NCBI GenBank assembly: GCA_017521805.1
Contig: JAFXDK010000057.1
Location: forward strand, 1 to 64,000
DNA: 64,000 nucleotides
Source of the DNA: Ruminococcus sp.
Lineage (GTDB): Bacteria; Bacillota; Clostridia; Oscillospirales; Ruminococcaceae
Direction: 5' to 3'
Below the pieces are notes generated by a model, which searched no databases, was not told the origin of the DNA, and saw only the letters and a program-made list of their open reading frames with translations. How positions within the stretch are numbered: position 1 is the first letter of the stretch; the number at the start of each line of letters is the position of its first letter. Below, in pieces: positions 42,173-50,577 of the stretch. The position numbers and the translations under genes were made by a program.

Positions 42173-43282
42173 ATGTCAGATTTTAACTATGAGGAAGCAA
42201 TGGAACCCGATGTTAATATAAAAGTTATAGGTGTCGGTGGAGGCGGCGGAAATGCAGTGAACTGCATGGTTGAATCCGGTGTGAGCAATATTGAGTATAT
42301 TGCGGTAAATACTGATGCCAAGGCTCTTAACAAATCTAAGGCTACCACAAGAATACCAATCGGCGCAAAGCTTACAAAGGGCAGAGGCGCAGGAAATAAG
42401 CCCGAAATCGGTCAGAGATCTGCCGAGGAAAACAGGGATGAGATAGAAGCACATCTCAAGGGCGCAGATATGATTTTTATCACAGCAGGTATGGGCGGCG
42501 GAACTGGTACTGGTGCTGCTCCTGTTGTTGCAAAGATTGCCAAGGAAATGGATATACTCACTGTTGCTGTTGTTACAAAGCCTTTCCTTTTTGAGAGAGA
42601 GCAGAAAATGGCACAGGCTGAGAGAGGCATTACAGAGCTGAGAAAGTATGTTGATTCACTTATCGTTATTCCTAACGAAAAGCTTCTTGAGGGCAAACAG
42701 CAGCTTACAATGAAGCAGTCTTTCTCGCTTTCAGACGATATTCTCAAAACAGGTGTAAAGAGCATTTCTGACCTTATTGTTGAGGAAGGTTACATAAACC
42801 TTGACTTTGCTGACGTATCTACAATCATGAGAGGTGCAGGCTATGCTCATATGGCTATCGGTCATGGTTCAGGCAAGGACAAGGCTAAGGAGGCCGCAAA
42901 CGCAGTTATCACAAGTCCTCTCCTCGAAACTTCAATTTCCGGAGCAAAGAGACTGCTTATCAATATCGCTATGTCAGAGGATATCCTTTCTTCCGATGTT
43001 GATGCGGCTACAAAGATGATTACAGATACAGCTTCTGAGGATGTAGAGTTTATCTTCGGTACTGCATTCAAGGAGGATATGCAGGATGAGATGACTATTA
43101 CAGTTATTGCCGCAGGTTTTGATGACCCTGATCATATGACTGCAAGCGCTCCTACAGAGGAAGAAGTTATCAAGATTGACAACCCACTTATTGATGGTAT
43201 TGGTATTAATGAACAGCCTGTAAAACCACAGTCTGCTAATGATTATGATCTTGATGATATTCTTAAGATACTGGGTTCATAA
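42173..43282 (+). CDS. ftsZ: Cell division GTPase FtsZ
   Basis: FtsZ polymerises into the division ring. The 369 residues have IKVIGVGGGGGNAVN, the tubulin signature AGMGGGTGTGAAPVVA, the T7 loop region NLDFADVSTIM, and MAIGHGSGKDKA. A linker then leads to the C-terminal peptide (DYDLDDILKIL) that binds partners. AAGGAGGAG precedes the ATG. No ftsA gene lies upstream, unlike many bacteria. Confidence 0.97.
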   Translation: MSDFNYEEAMEPDVNIKVIGVGGGGGNAVNCMVESGVSNIEYIAVNTDAKALNKSKATTRIPIGAKLTKGRGAGNKPEIGQRSAEENRDEIEAHLKGADMIFITAGMGGGTGTGAAPVVAKIAKEMDILTVAVVTKPFLFEREQKMAQAERGITELRKYVDSLIVIPNEKLLEGKQQLTMKQSFSLSDDILKTGVKSISDLIVEEGYINLDFADVSTIMRGAGYAHMAIGHGSGKDKAKEAANAVITSPLLETSISGAKRLLINIAMSEDILSSDVDAATKMITDTASEDVEFIFGTAFKEDMQDEMTITVIAAGFDDPDHMTASAPTEEEVIKIDNPLIDGIGINEQPVKPQSANDYDLDDILKILGS

Positions 43283-43302
43283 TAGTAAATATATGCATTT
43301 CT

Positions 43303-43335
43303 GGGATGCTCTGATGAGCGTCCCATATTTGTATT
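43303..43335 (+). terminator. Probable terminator after ftsZ
   Basis: GGGATGCTC-TGAT-GAGCGTCCC, a 9-bp stem with one wobble, followed by ATATTTGTATTT. The T-run is broken, so it is moderate. Confidence 0.6.
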
Positions 43336-43424
43336 TGCGCAATAAAAGTCGCAATCACAATATTTTATTAAAATGTTGTGCAAAGTAGCTAATCTTATGA
43401 ATGAAAATTTAGTATTTTCAACAA

Positions 43425-43453
43425 TTGAATGAAATATCAAAATATGTTATAAT
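43425..43453 (+). promoter_or_regulatory. Sigma-A promoter for the DivIVA-like gene
   Basis: TTGAAT (43425-43430), a 17-bp spacer and TATAAT (43448-43453), 61 nt before the ATG. Confidence 0.7.
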
Positions 43454-43514
43454 TGAAATAAGGCATATTGTCGATTAATTATATCCGCGGAATCGCGGGG
43501 ATTGGAGCATAAAC

Positions 43515-45065
43515 ATGGATACGCCAAATGTTTTAAGAGAAACCAAGGGAATGCAGAAAGGCTTTGTTAAAGAAGACGTTCTTATGTACCTTGATGAGTT
43601 GAATTCTAAAATTGATGAACTCCAGAAAAAAGCAAATGAGTCCAGTGGACAGCAGCCTGCTGATAATCAGGAGATTATAAAGTACAGAAATCAGATTGAT
43701 AATTTACAGGAAAAGCTTAACGCTTCAAATAACGCACTTAGAGTTGCAAAGAAAGAAAATGAGGAACTTCAGCAGCAGATTGCTAAGCTGAAGGCAGGCG
43801 GTGCAACTCTCGCACCAAATGCCGCTGCAGTTGATTCTCAGACAAAAGCTGCTCTTGAAGCTGCAAGAAAAGAAATTGATAACCTCAGAAATCAGCTCAA
43901 AGTCGCAAACGATAAGCTTGCCGCTGCTCCTGTCGCAAATGCAAATGCAGGTAATCAGGCTGCAATTGATGCTGCTAAGAAGGAAATTGACAGCCTCAAG
44001 GAGCAGTTGAAGGTTGCAAACGACAAGGCTGTTGCTGCTGAGAAGAAGGCTGCAGAGGCATCAAAGAACGCCGGTGCGGCTGATAACTCCGTTGAGCTTG
44101 AAAAGGCTAAGCAGGAGGCTTCAAAGATTTCTGCTGAGCTCAAGGCCAAGGCTGACGAACTTGAAGTTGCTAAGAAGAATGCCGCTGAACTCGACAGCAA
44201 GATTCAGCAGCTTACAAAGGCTAACGAGGAGGCGTCCAAGAAGGACGAGGTAATTGCTAAACTTAACAGCGAAATTGAAGAACTTAAGTCAACTGTAAAT
44301 AATCCTGCTGCAATTATGGGTTCACTCTTTGCAGAGGCTCAGAAGACAGTTACTCAGCTTAAAGTTCAAGCTGAACAGGAAGCTGCTCAGACTACCAAGG
44401 AAGCTGACGACAAGGCTGCTGCTGTAATTCGTGAGGCTAATGCAGCTGCTGAAAAGACCGTTAGCGAGGCTAATATGACTGCTGAAAAGACAATCCGCGA
44501 GGCTAACAGCGCCGCTGAAAAGGCAATTCATGAGGCTAATATGCAGGCTAAAATGGCTGTTGACGATGCAAACGCTAAGGCAGGTAAGATTAATGAAATG
44601 TCATCAACTGTACGTTCTATGCTTCTTAATGAAATCAACAGCGTAAACAACAAGTTTAATGATATTGCTAATTCCATTGCTAAGCTTTCAGGTCAGGCTA
44701 CTGACAGAATGCAGGAAGCTCAGATTATCATCGGCGAAGCTAAAAAGGCTGTTGAGCCTAACAATGATAACACTGTAAAGCTTGCAGAGGCTCCCAAGGC
44801 TGAATTCACAGCTGCAAAGGCTCCTACGGCTTCTGTAAATAAGGCAGAGGAGAAAGCAGTTTCTGCTGACCCCTTTTCAAAGGTAACAGGTGGCTCGTAC
44901 AATAATAGAAACACTTCAAACAGCTTTAATAATAAGCCATCAAATTCAACACCTGTTTATGAATCACCAAAGCCTGCACCTAAGAAGCCTGTAAGCAACT
45001 TTAATTTTGATATGTCTGATCTTCTTAAAGCAGCTGAGGAAGAGGCAGCTAAGGAAGAACAGTAA
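43515..45065 (+). CDS. DivIVA-like coiled-coil protein with hendecad repeats
   Basis: A 516-residue, Ala/Lys/Glu-rich protein. The N-terminal MQKGFVKEDVLMYLDELNSK resembles the DivIVA membrane-binding start (GF..EDV..FLD) but is divergent. Long coiled coil covers about residues 30-260. Five 11-residue repeats follow near 295-355 (IREANAAAEKT, VSEANMTAEKT, IREANSAAEKA and so on), which favour a right-handed or extended amphipathic helix. The last 100 residues are Pro/Asn/Ser-rich and end in an acidic DMSDLLKAAEEEAA stretch. It has its own promoter, just after ftsZ, where sepF/divIVA lie in other Firmicutes. A septum or pole scaffold role is inferred. Confidence 0.75.
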   Translation: MDTPNVLRETKGMQKGFVKEDVLMYLDELNSKIDELQKKANESSGQQPADNQEIIKYRNQIDNLQEKLNASNNALRVAKKENEELQQQIAKLKAGGATLAPNAAAVDSQTKAALEAARKEIDNLRNQLKVANDKLAAAPVANANAGNQAAIDAAKKEIDSLKEQLKVANDKAVAAEKKAAEASKNAGAADNSVELEKAKQEASKISAELKAKADELEVAKKNAAELDSKIQQLTKANEEASKKDEVIAKLNSEIEELKSTVNNPAAIMGSLFAEAQKTVTQLKVQAEQEAAQTTKEADDKAAAVIREANAAAEKTVSEANMTAEKTIREANSAAEKAIHEANMQAKMAVDDANAKAGKINEMSSTVRSMLLNEINSVNNKFNDIANSIAKLSGQATDRMQEAQIIIGEAKKAVEPNNDNTVKLAEAPKAEFTAAKAPTASVNKAEEKAVSADPFSKVTGGSYNNRNTSNSFNNKPSNSTPVYESPKPAPKKPVSNFNFDMSDLLKAAEEEAAKEEQ

Positions 45066-45144
45066 TAATTTTAAACTATATATCCGACGGCTCTTTATGG
45101 GCTGTCGGAAATACTCTTTATAAACCGAAAACAGCGAATGTTGG

Positions 45145-45750
45145 GTGAATATTTTGCTTGATATGGACTTTAATCTAAATAAATTCTGTGGTAAAACTGA
45201 TGAAGAACTTGCTGTCGTTGCAAAAAACGACAGGGCTGCGGCGGACGCATTAATTCTTAGATTTTTTAAACTGATATATATCAAAGCAGAAATTTTTTCA
45301 ACTGATACAGCTGATGCCGATGATATGCGGCAGGAAGGTGTTATAGGATTGCTGAGGGCGATAGCTTCTTTTAATCCTGAACGGGCTGTTAAATTTTCAA
45401 CTTATGCAGAAGTCTGCATTAGCAACTGTATGAAATCATACGCGACGAAATGTCATTCAAAGTTGCATAATGTTATCAGTCTTGATGAGATTAAAAGCGG
45501 AACAGTTTCACATGAAAAGAATCCCGAAAGCATTTACATTAATAAAGAGTTTTTTTCTGAGCTTTGGCGAATAATAGATAATGAACTATCTGACCTTGAG
45601 AGACAAGTGTTTACTTTATCTATACAGGGTGACGGTTATCATCATATCGCTGTTGAACTCGGTATTACCGTAAAATCTGTGGGAAATGCCCTGCAAAGAG
45701 CAAGGCGAAAAATCCGCAGCAGGATTAGTGGTGTCCTGCCGATGAAATAA
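45145..45750 (+). CDS. Sigma-70 family factor, SigH-like
   Basis: A roughly 200-residue sigma factor with region 2 (KTDEELAVVAKNDRAAADAL, DADDMRQEGVIGLLRAIASF, KFSTYAEVCISNCM) and region 4 (LSDLERQVFTLSIQGDGYHHIAVELGIT, split here by the HIAVELGIT helix-turn-helix). Region 3 is short. This fits the SigH branch, which acts in the transition to stationary phase and sporulation. The exact start is unclear: GTG 45145 is given, while TTG 45154 and ATG 45163 are in frame, and GGGTGA (45143-45148) fits 45154 best. Confidence 0.8.
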   Translation: MNILLDMDFNLNKFCGKTDEELAVVAKNDRAAADALILRFFKLIYIKAEIFSTDTADADDMRQEGVIGLLRAIASFNPERAVKFSTYAEVCISNCMKSYATKCHSKLHNVISLDEIKSGTVSHEKNPESIYINKEFFSELWRIIDNELSDLERQVFTLSIQGDGYHHIAVELGITVKSVGNALQRARRKIRSRISGVLPMK

Positions 45751-45869
45751 AAGGCGGGAATTTCAAAAAGGTGACCGTGTAGCTTAAAAAGAGCGTTGTT
45801 TATCTCAGGATTTCAAAGGTGGCGGTGAAAGTCCGTCCATGGTACAAATTTTAAGCGAGGTATATTGAA
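45751..45869 (+). other. Structured 119-nt leader before the zinc-ribbon gene
   Basis: GCTTAAAA (45782-45789) pairs perfectly with TTTTAAGC (45849-45856), closing a loop that holds the hairpin GGCGG-TGAAAGT-CCGTCC (45821-45838). A cis-acting RNA is possible. No terminator or ORF was seen. Confidence 0.45.
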
Positions 45870-46145
45870 ATGTACGAAGACAAGACATTAGTCTGCAAGG
45901 AGTGCGGTAACGAGTTCGTGTTCACAGCAGGCGAGCAGGAGTTTTATGCAGAAAAGGGACTTACAAATCAGCCCCAGAGATGCAAGAACTGCCGCGATGC
46001 AAGAAAAAACAATGCAAGAGCAGAGCGCGTTTTCTACACAGGTACATGTGCAACCTGCGGCGGTGAGGCTAAGGTTCCCTTTGAGCCTAAGGACGGCAGA
46101 CCTGTTTATTGTAGCGATTGTTTTGCAAAGCTCAATCAGGATTAA
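45870..46145 (+). CDS. Small zinc-ribbon protein
   Basis: A 91-residue protein with four CxxC pairs: LVCKECGNEF, QRCKNCRDAR, GTCATCGGEA and VYCSDCFAKL. They form two predicted zinc ribbons, the first of the probable zinc-binding domain type (PF13451) with EFYAEKGLTNQP. A basic RKNNARAERV stretch joins the two ribbons. Proteins of this kind are common in Clostridia, and their function is unknown; nucleic-acid binding is plausible. GAGGT precedes the ATG. Confidence 0.8.
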   Translation: MYEDKTLVCKECGNEFVFTAGEQEFYAEKGLTNQPQRCKNCRDARKNNARAERVFYTGTCATCGGEAKVPFEPKDGRPVYCSDCFAKLNQD

Positions 46146-46283
46146 TTTTTTGACTGAGCGAACAATTAAAGGTGGTTTATGTGACTTTCCCCGTTTATAT
46201 GGGGAAAGTACGCCATTTTGGCTTATATGGCGGAAATCGGGGAATACCCGTGCTCTGCACCAATGTTTGAAAGGATGTAAATT
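46146..46283 (+). other. Gap with two hairpins before the DUF1858 gene
   Basis: ACTTTCCCC/GGGGAAAGT (about 46182-46208, perfect 9 bp) and CGCCAT/ATGGCG follow each other, with similar loop sequences (GTTTATAT and GCTTATAT). There is no T-run. A processed or regulatory leader is possible. Confidence 0.4.
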
Positions 46284-46487
46284 ATGGAGGTTACAAGAAA
46301 TACTATTATCGGAGATATTCTCGATGCTGATTTTGAAGTTGCACCCTATTTTCTTGAAATGGGTATGCATTGTCTCGGATGTCCTGCTTCAAGAGGCGAG
46401 ACAATCGAGGAGGCTTGTGCAGTTCACGGCACAAATCCCGATGAATTAGTGGCAAAGCTGAACGAGCATTTTGCTAAAAAGGCTTGA
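46284..46487 (+). CDS. DUF1858 redox-disulfide protein
   Basis: A 67-residue protein of the DUF1858 family: TIIGDILDADFEVAPYFLEMGMHCLGCPAS, split here by family blocks, with a CLGC pair, then GETIEEACAVHGTNPDEL. Members occur next to or fused with hybrid-cluster or sulfur-redox proteins and may act as a thiol/disulfide carrier. GAAAGGA precedes the ATG, and a terminator follows at 46496. Confidence 0.85.
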   Translation: MEVTRNTIIGDILDADFEVAPYFLEMGMHCLGCPASRGETIEEACAVHGTNPDELVAKLNEHFAKKA

Positions 46488-46495
46488 GAAATTGC

Positions 46496-46528
46496 AGCGT
46501 GCTGATTTTTCGGCACGCTTTATTTTTT
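46496..46528 (+). terminator. Terminator after the DUF1858 gene
   Basis: AGCGTGC-loop-GCACGCT, a perfect 7-bp stem with a 10-nt loop, then TTATTTTTT. Confidence 0.85.
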
Positions 46529-46544
46529 GATTGGAGATAGGAAA

Positions 46545-47981
46545 ATGTTGGATAATAGACTAAAAATGTGTGCTTATATGATAAGCGGCAAGGGAATTGT
46601 CTGCGATGTGGGAACTGACCATGCGCTCCTTGCAGCATATCTGATAACAAACGGCAAATGCGAGAAAGTAATTGCCTCTGATATAAATGAGGGACCTTTG
46701 GAATCAGCCCGTAAAACCGTTGAAAAGCACGGTATATCGGCAAATGTTGACCTTGTATTGTCTGACGGACTGAAAGATGTCAACGGCGCGGGCGTGACGG
46801 ATATTGTCATTGCAGGCATGGGAGGCGAAACCATTGCAAAGATTCTCAGTGAGTGTCCTTTTGAATTAGACGGTATTCGTTTGATTTTACAGTCAATGAC
46901 GAAAACGGATGTTCTGCGAAAATGGCTGATATGCAACGGATTTAATATAATGTCGGAAAACGGCATAGAGGATGGCAACAAGTTATATTCTGTTATCACC
47001 GCAACTTTTGATAAGTTGTATGACGATTTGACAGAGTTCCAATCACTGTACGGATTTTTCAGAAACGATGATGAAATTGGCAGAAAAATTCGTCAGAAAG
47101 AGGCTGAAAGATTGTTGAAAGTCAGCAAATCTCTGAAAAAAGCAGATAAGGAAAACGAGGCTGTTCACTATGCAGCTATGGCAAATCGTATGGTTGAGGG
47201 TAGCAAAACTGTTTGCATAAGCGACGTTTATTCTTATCTTGACGAGAAATATCCTGTTTCTTTGCAGGAAAGCTGGGATAATTCTGGATATATTGTTGAA
47301 TCTGATAGCGATCAATGTTCAAAAATCTTACTTACTCTTGATATAACAAATACTTCTGTTGATGAAGCAGTTTACAAAAAGGCTAACCTCATTATATCTC
47401 ATCATCCTGTTATTTTCAATCCGTTGAAAAAAATACAGGCAGATACTCCTGTATATAAGCTAGTTAGAAGCGGAATTAGTGCAATTTGCATGCATACAAA
47501 TCTTGATATTGCAGAGGGCGGAACTAATACAGTAATTGTTCGAAAAATTGCAGAAAAGCTTGGTATATTTGCAAATATCGAGCCTTTGGAGGAAAACGGA
47601 TTAGGTTGTATCATCGAACTGGAAAATGCAGTTGACTGTGACTGTTTATCTGAAATCCTAAAAGATATTTTCAGCATTGACCGTGTAAAAATGAGTATGT
47701 ATGGCGAATATATCATATCAAAAATTGCGATATGCTCTGGTTCCGGCGGCTCGTTATGGAAACTGGCAAAAGCTAAGGGCTGTGATGCTTTGATTACTGG
47801 AGATGTGAAGCATGATGTTTGGGTTGACGCTAATAACAGCAAATTTACTATTATCGACTGCGGACATTTCCACACAGAAAATCTCGTTTTATGGGAGCTT
47901 CGTCGTGTTCTTGAAGAAAAATTCCCAATGATTGATGTTGAAATTTCAGAATCGTCCGTAGATCCTTGTGAATACTATTGA
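46545..47981 (+). CDS. Fusion: TrmK tRNA (adenine-N1)-methyltransferase and Nif3-like metal protein
   Basis: A 478-residue fusion of two proteins usually encoded by neighbouring genes (yqfN-yqfO in B. subtilis). Residues 1 to about 220 are TrmK, which makes m1A22 in tRNA: GIVCDVGTDHALLAAYL, VIASDINEGPL, IVIAGMGGETIAKIL and LQSMTKTDVLRKWL. Residues about 224-478 are a Nif3/NIF3-like dinuclear metal protein: PVSLQESWDNSGY, LIISHHPVIFNPLK, CMHTNLD, ALITGDVKHD and the end DCGHFHTENL. The Nif3 part is the short form without the PII-like insert. TAGGA precedes the ATG at 46545. The junction shows no stop or frame change. Confidence 0.9.
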   Translation: MLDNRLKMCAYMISGKGIVCDVGTDHALLAAYLITNGKCEKVIASDINEGPLESARKTVEKHGISANVDLVLSDGLKDVNGAGVTDIVIAGMGGETIAKILSECPFELDGIRLILQSMTKTDVLRKWLICNGFNIMSENGIEDGNKLYSVITATFDKLYDDLTEFQSLYGFFRNDDEIGRKIRQKEAERLLKVSKSLKKADKENEAVHYAAMANRMVEGSKTVCISDVYSYLDEKYPVSLQESWDNSGYIVESDSDQCSKILLTLDITNTSVDEAVYKKANLIISHHPVIFNPLKKIQADTPVYKLVRSGISAICMHTNLDIAEGGTNTVIVRKIAEKLGIFANIEPLEENGLGCIIELENAVDCDCLSEILKDIFSIDRVKMSMYGEYIISKIAICSGSGGSLWKLAKAKGCDALITGDVKHDVWVDANNSKFTIIDCGHFHTENLVLWELRRVLEEKFPMIDVEISESSVDPCEYY

Positions 47982-47986
47982 GGTGA

Positions 47987-48817
47987 ATGATGAGTATTTT
48001 TATTTGCCCTGTATGCGGCGAAAAACTTGATATATCAGGGAAATCTTATATATGTCCAAATCGCCATACATTTGATATGGCGAAAAGCGGATATGTAAAC
48101 TTGCTTCCAACAAATAATAGCGGAAGCGTTCACGGCGATAATAAGCTGATGCTGAGGGCAAGACGAGAATTCCTTGAAAAAGGCTATTATAAGCCACTTT
48201 GTGATGCTGTTTGCAAAGTGGTTAGTAAATATTGCTGTCAAAATTCTGTTATACTCGACGCAGGGTGTGGCGAAGGCTATTATACAACTGCCGTAAAAGC
48301 AAATTTTGATGAATCAAATATTGCGGTTGAATTGTACGGAATTGACATATCAAAAGATGCGGTGGATATGGCGGCTAAAAGAAAATCAGGTGTAAATTTT
48401 GCTGCTGCAAGTGTGTTTCATATACCTGTAATGACCAATTCTTGCGATTTGCTTTTAACTATGTTTGCACCTTATTGTGGTGAGGAATATGGCAGAGTTA
48501 TGAAAAATGGCGGAATTATGGTTATGGCGATTCCGGCAGAAAATCACCTGTGGGAGATGAAAAGTAAAATATACGACACACCGTATAAAAATGAAGTTAA
48601 GGATTATGCCCTTGACGGATTTGAATTTCTTGGTGCGGAAAAGGTGAACTTTACTATGAAAATCTCTGAAAATTCGGATATTATCAGTCTTTTCTCCATG
48701 ACACCCTATTATTATCGAACGGGCAAAACAGAACAGCAGCGGCTCAATGACTTGAAACATCTTGAAACACAGGCAGATTTTGAGATTCTGACATACAAAA
48801 AAACAGCAAAGGAATGA
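47987..48817 (+). CDS. rlmA: 23S rRNA (guanine-N1)-methyltransferase RlmA family
   Basis: RlmA enzymes methylate N1 of G745 or G748 in 23S rRNA; some protect against macrolides. The 276 residues open with a zinc finger (FICPVCGEKL, YICPNRHTFD), then AKSGYVNLLP and GDNKLMLRARREFLEKGYY. The SAM site is VILDAGCGEGYYTTAV, followed by DISKDAVDMAAKR. GAGGTGA precedes the ATG pair at 47987/47990. RlmA-I versus RlmA-II cannot be told from sequence alone. Confidence 0.9.
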   Translation: MMSIFICPVCGEKLDISGKSYICPNRHTFDMAKSGYVNLLPTNNSGSVHGDNKLMLRARREFLEKGYYKPLCDAVCKVVSKYCCQNSVILDAGCGEGYYTTAVKANFDESNIAVELYGIDISKDAVDMAAKRKSGVNFAAASVFHIPVMTNSCDLLLTMFAPYCGEEYGRVMKNGGIMVMAIPAENHLWEMKSKIYDTPYKNEVKDYALDGFEFLGAEKVNFTMKISENSDIISLFSMTPYYYRTGKTEQQRLNDLKHLETQADFEILTYKKTAKE

Positions 48818-48821
48818 TTTT

Positions 48822-50573
48822 ATGGCTCTGGACGGAGCATTTCTCTACGCAGTAAAAAATGAACTTACGCAACTTATTGGTGGACGAGTTGAAAAAGTAT
48901 TTCAGCCATCCCGTGAGGAAATTGTCATCTCCCTCCGCACTAAGCTGGGGAGCAAAAAGCTCTATATATCGGCAAATGCGGGTAGTGCCAGGGTGCATAT
49001 CACTGAAAATAAACCTGATAATCCGCAGACACCGCCTATGTTTTGTATGCTTATGCGCAAGCGTCTGGGCAGCGGTAAGCTTATGGCGATTCGACAGGAC
49101 GGACTGGAACGAATCCTGTTTTTTGACTTTGAATGTATCAACGAATTGGGCGATATTGTGACAATTACGTTGGCTTGTGAGATTATGGGTCGATGTTCGA
49201 ATTTGATTATTATTGACGAAAACGGCAAAATAATCGACAGTATCAAGCGCGTTGACGAGGAAATGTCCCGTGAGCGACTTGTTCTACCGGGTATGAAATA
49301 CATGCTTCCGCCCCGTGATGATCGTCTGAATTTTCTGACTGCTGAGCCTGAGGAGATTGCTGAAAGGCTGAAAGCAACAAATCTCGCTGAGCTTTCCAAG
49401 GCTTTGATACGTATTTTTGAGGGCATATCGCCGATTCTGGCTCGCGAATGGGCTTTTTTTGCAGGTCGTGGTGTGTACCTCCAGAGTGATACTATCGAGG
49501 GGGATTTCCTTGACAGATTGTTGTATATTGTCAAAAAGACCGGTCAGCAGCTTGTTTCGGGTGACTGCTATTATTCAGTTGCCAGTACCAAAGAGGGATT
49601 GCTGAAAGATTTTTCATTTATTAGATTAAGTCAATTTGGAAATCTGATGTATACAAAAGAATTAACTTCCGCATCTGAATTACTTGACTATTTCTACACC
49701 GAAAGAGACAGGGCGGCGCGTACAAAACAGCGTGCCAACGATCTTTTTAAGCTTCTTGTTAATCTGACTGAGCGCACATCCCGTCGAATTGCTTCTCAGC
49801 GCGAGGAGCTTGCTGCCTGTGCGGAAAAGGAGCATTTCAAGCTCTGCGGTGATATAATTTCCGCAAATATGTACGCGCTGAAAAAGGGAGATACGTCTCT
49901 GACGGCTGACAATTTCTATGAGGAGGGCTGTCCGAAAATTACCATTGAACTCGATTCGCGGAAAACTCCCTCACAGAACGCTCAATATTACTACAACGAG
50001 TATAAAAAACGTGTAACAGCTGAAGGTGTTCTTGCAGTTCAGATTGAAAAAGGCGAGGAAGAACTGCAATATCTAGACAGCGTTTTCGACGCTCTTACTC
50101 GTGCGGATTCCGAGAATGATATTATTCAGTTGCGTCTTGAGCTTAGGGAACAGGGATATCTGAAATATTCGGGAACCAAGGCTAAACCGCCAAAGGCTCT
50201 GCCGCCGCTGGAGTACAAATCATCGGATGGGTATACAATTTTAGTGGGAAGAAATAATTATCAGAATGACCAACTGACGATGAAATTTGCCGAAAAATCG
50301 GATATCTGGCTTCATACTCAGATAATAACCGGCTCTCATGTTATTATAGTCACAGACGGTGAAACTCCCCCTGATAAGACTATTGAGGAAGCGGCTGTGA
50401 TTGCGGCATACAACAGCAAGGGGAGAGGTTCAAATCTTGTGCCTGTGGATTACTGTCTTGCAAAATATGTGAAAAAACCCTCGGGAGCAAAGCCCGGAAA
50501 GGTAATTTTCACGAATTACAAAACGGCTTTTGTGAAGCCAGATGAAGAACTTGTTAATAAACTGAAAGTATAA
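48822..50573 (+). CDS. rqcH: RqcH/NFACT ribosome quality-control protein
   Basis: RqcH binds stalled 50S subunits and adds C-terminal alanine tails that mark truncated proteins; older annotations call it fibronectin-binding protein. The 583 residues have the NFACT-N domain (MALDGAFLYAVKNELTQL, GGRVEKVFQPSREEIVI, PPMFCMLMRKRLG), a helical and coiled-coil centre, and the NFACT-R domain (YTILVGRNNYQND, SDIWLHTQIITGSHVII and KPGKVIFTNYKT). Length matches the family. It starts 4 nt after rlmA. Confidence 0.93.
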   Translation: MALDGAFLYAVKNELTQLIGGRVEKVFQPSREEIVISLRTKLGSKKLYISANAGSARVHITENKPDNPQTPPMFCMLMRKRLGSGKLMAIRQDGLERILFFDFECINELGDIVTITLACEIMGRCSNLIIIDENGKIIDSIKRVDEEMSRERLVLPGMKYMLPPRDDRLNFLTAEPEEIAERLKATNLAELSKALIRIFEGISPILAREWAFFAGRGVYLQSDTIEGDFLDRLLYIVKKTGQQLVSGDCYYSVASTKEGLLKDFSFIRLSQFGNLMYTKELTSASELLDYFYTERDRAARTKQRANDLFKLLVNLTERTSRRIASQREELAACAEKEHFKLCGDIISANMYALKKGDTSLTADNFYEEGCPKITIELDSRKTPSQNAQYYYNEYKKRVTAEGVLAVQIEKGEEELQYLDSVFDALTRADSENDIIQLRLELREQGYLKYSGTKAKPPKALPPLEYKSSDGYTILVGRNNYQNDQLTMKFAEKSDIWLHTQIITGSHVIIVTDGETPPDKTIEEAAVIAAYNSKGRGSNLVPVDYCLAKYVKKPSGAKPGKVIFTNYKTAFVKPDEELVNKLKV

Positions 50574-50577
50574 TATT

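Noticed and set aside
45815..45845. Cobalamin riboswitch or group II intron fragment (GGTGAAAGTCC)
   Set aside because: Only this short loop matches. The B12 box and the other conserved cobalamin segments are absent, and there is no intron ORF or domain V/VI.
46527..46545. Start of the TrmK-Nif3 gene at 46527
   Set aside because: That codon lies at the end of the preceding terminator; the ATG at 46545 has its own TAGGA site.
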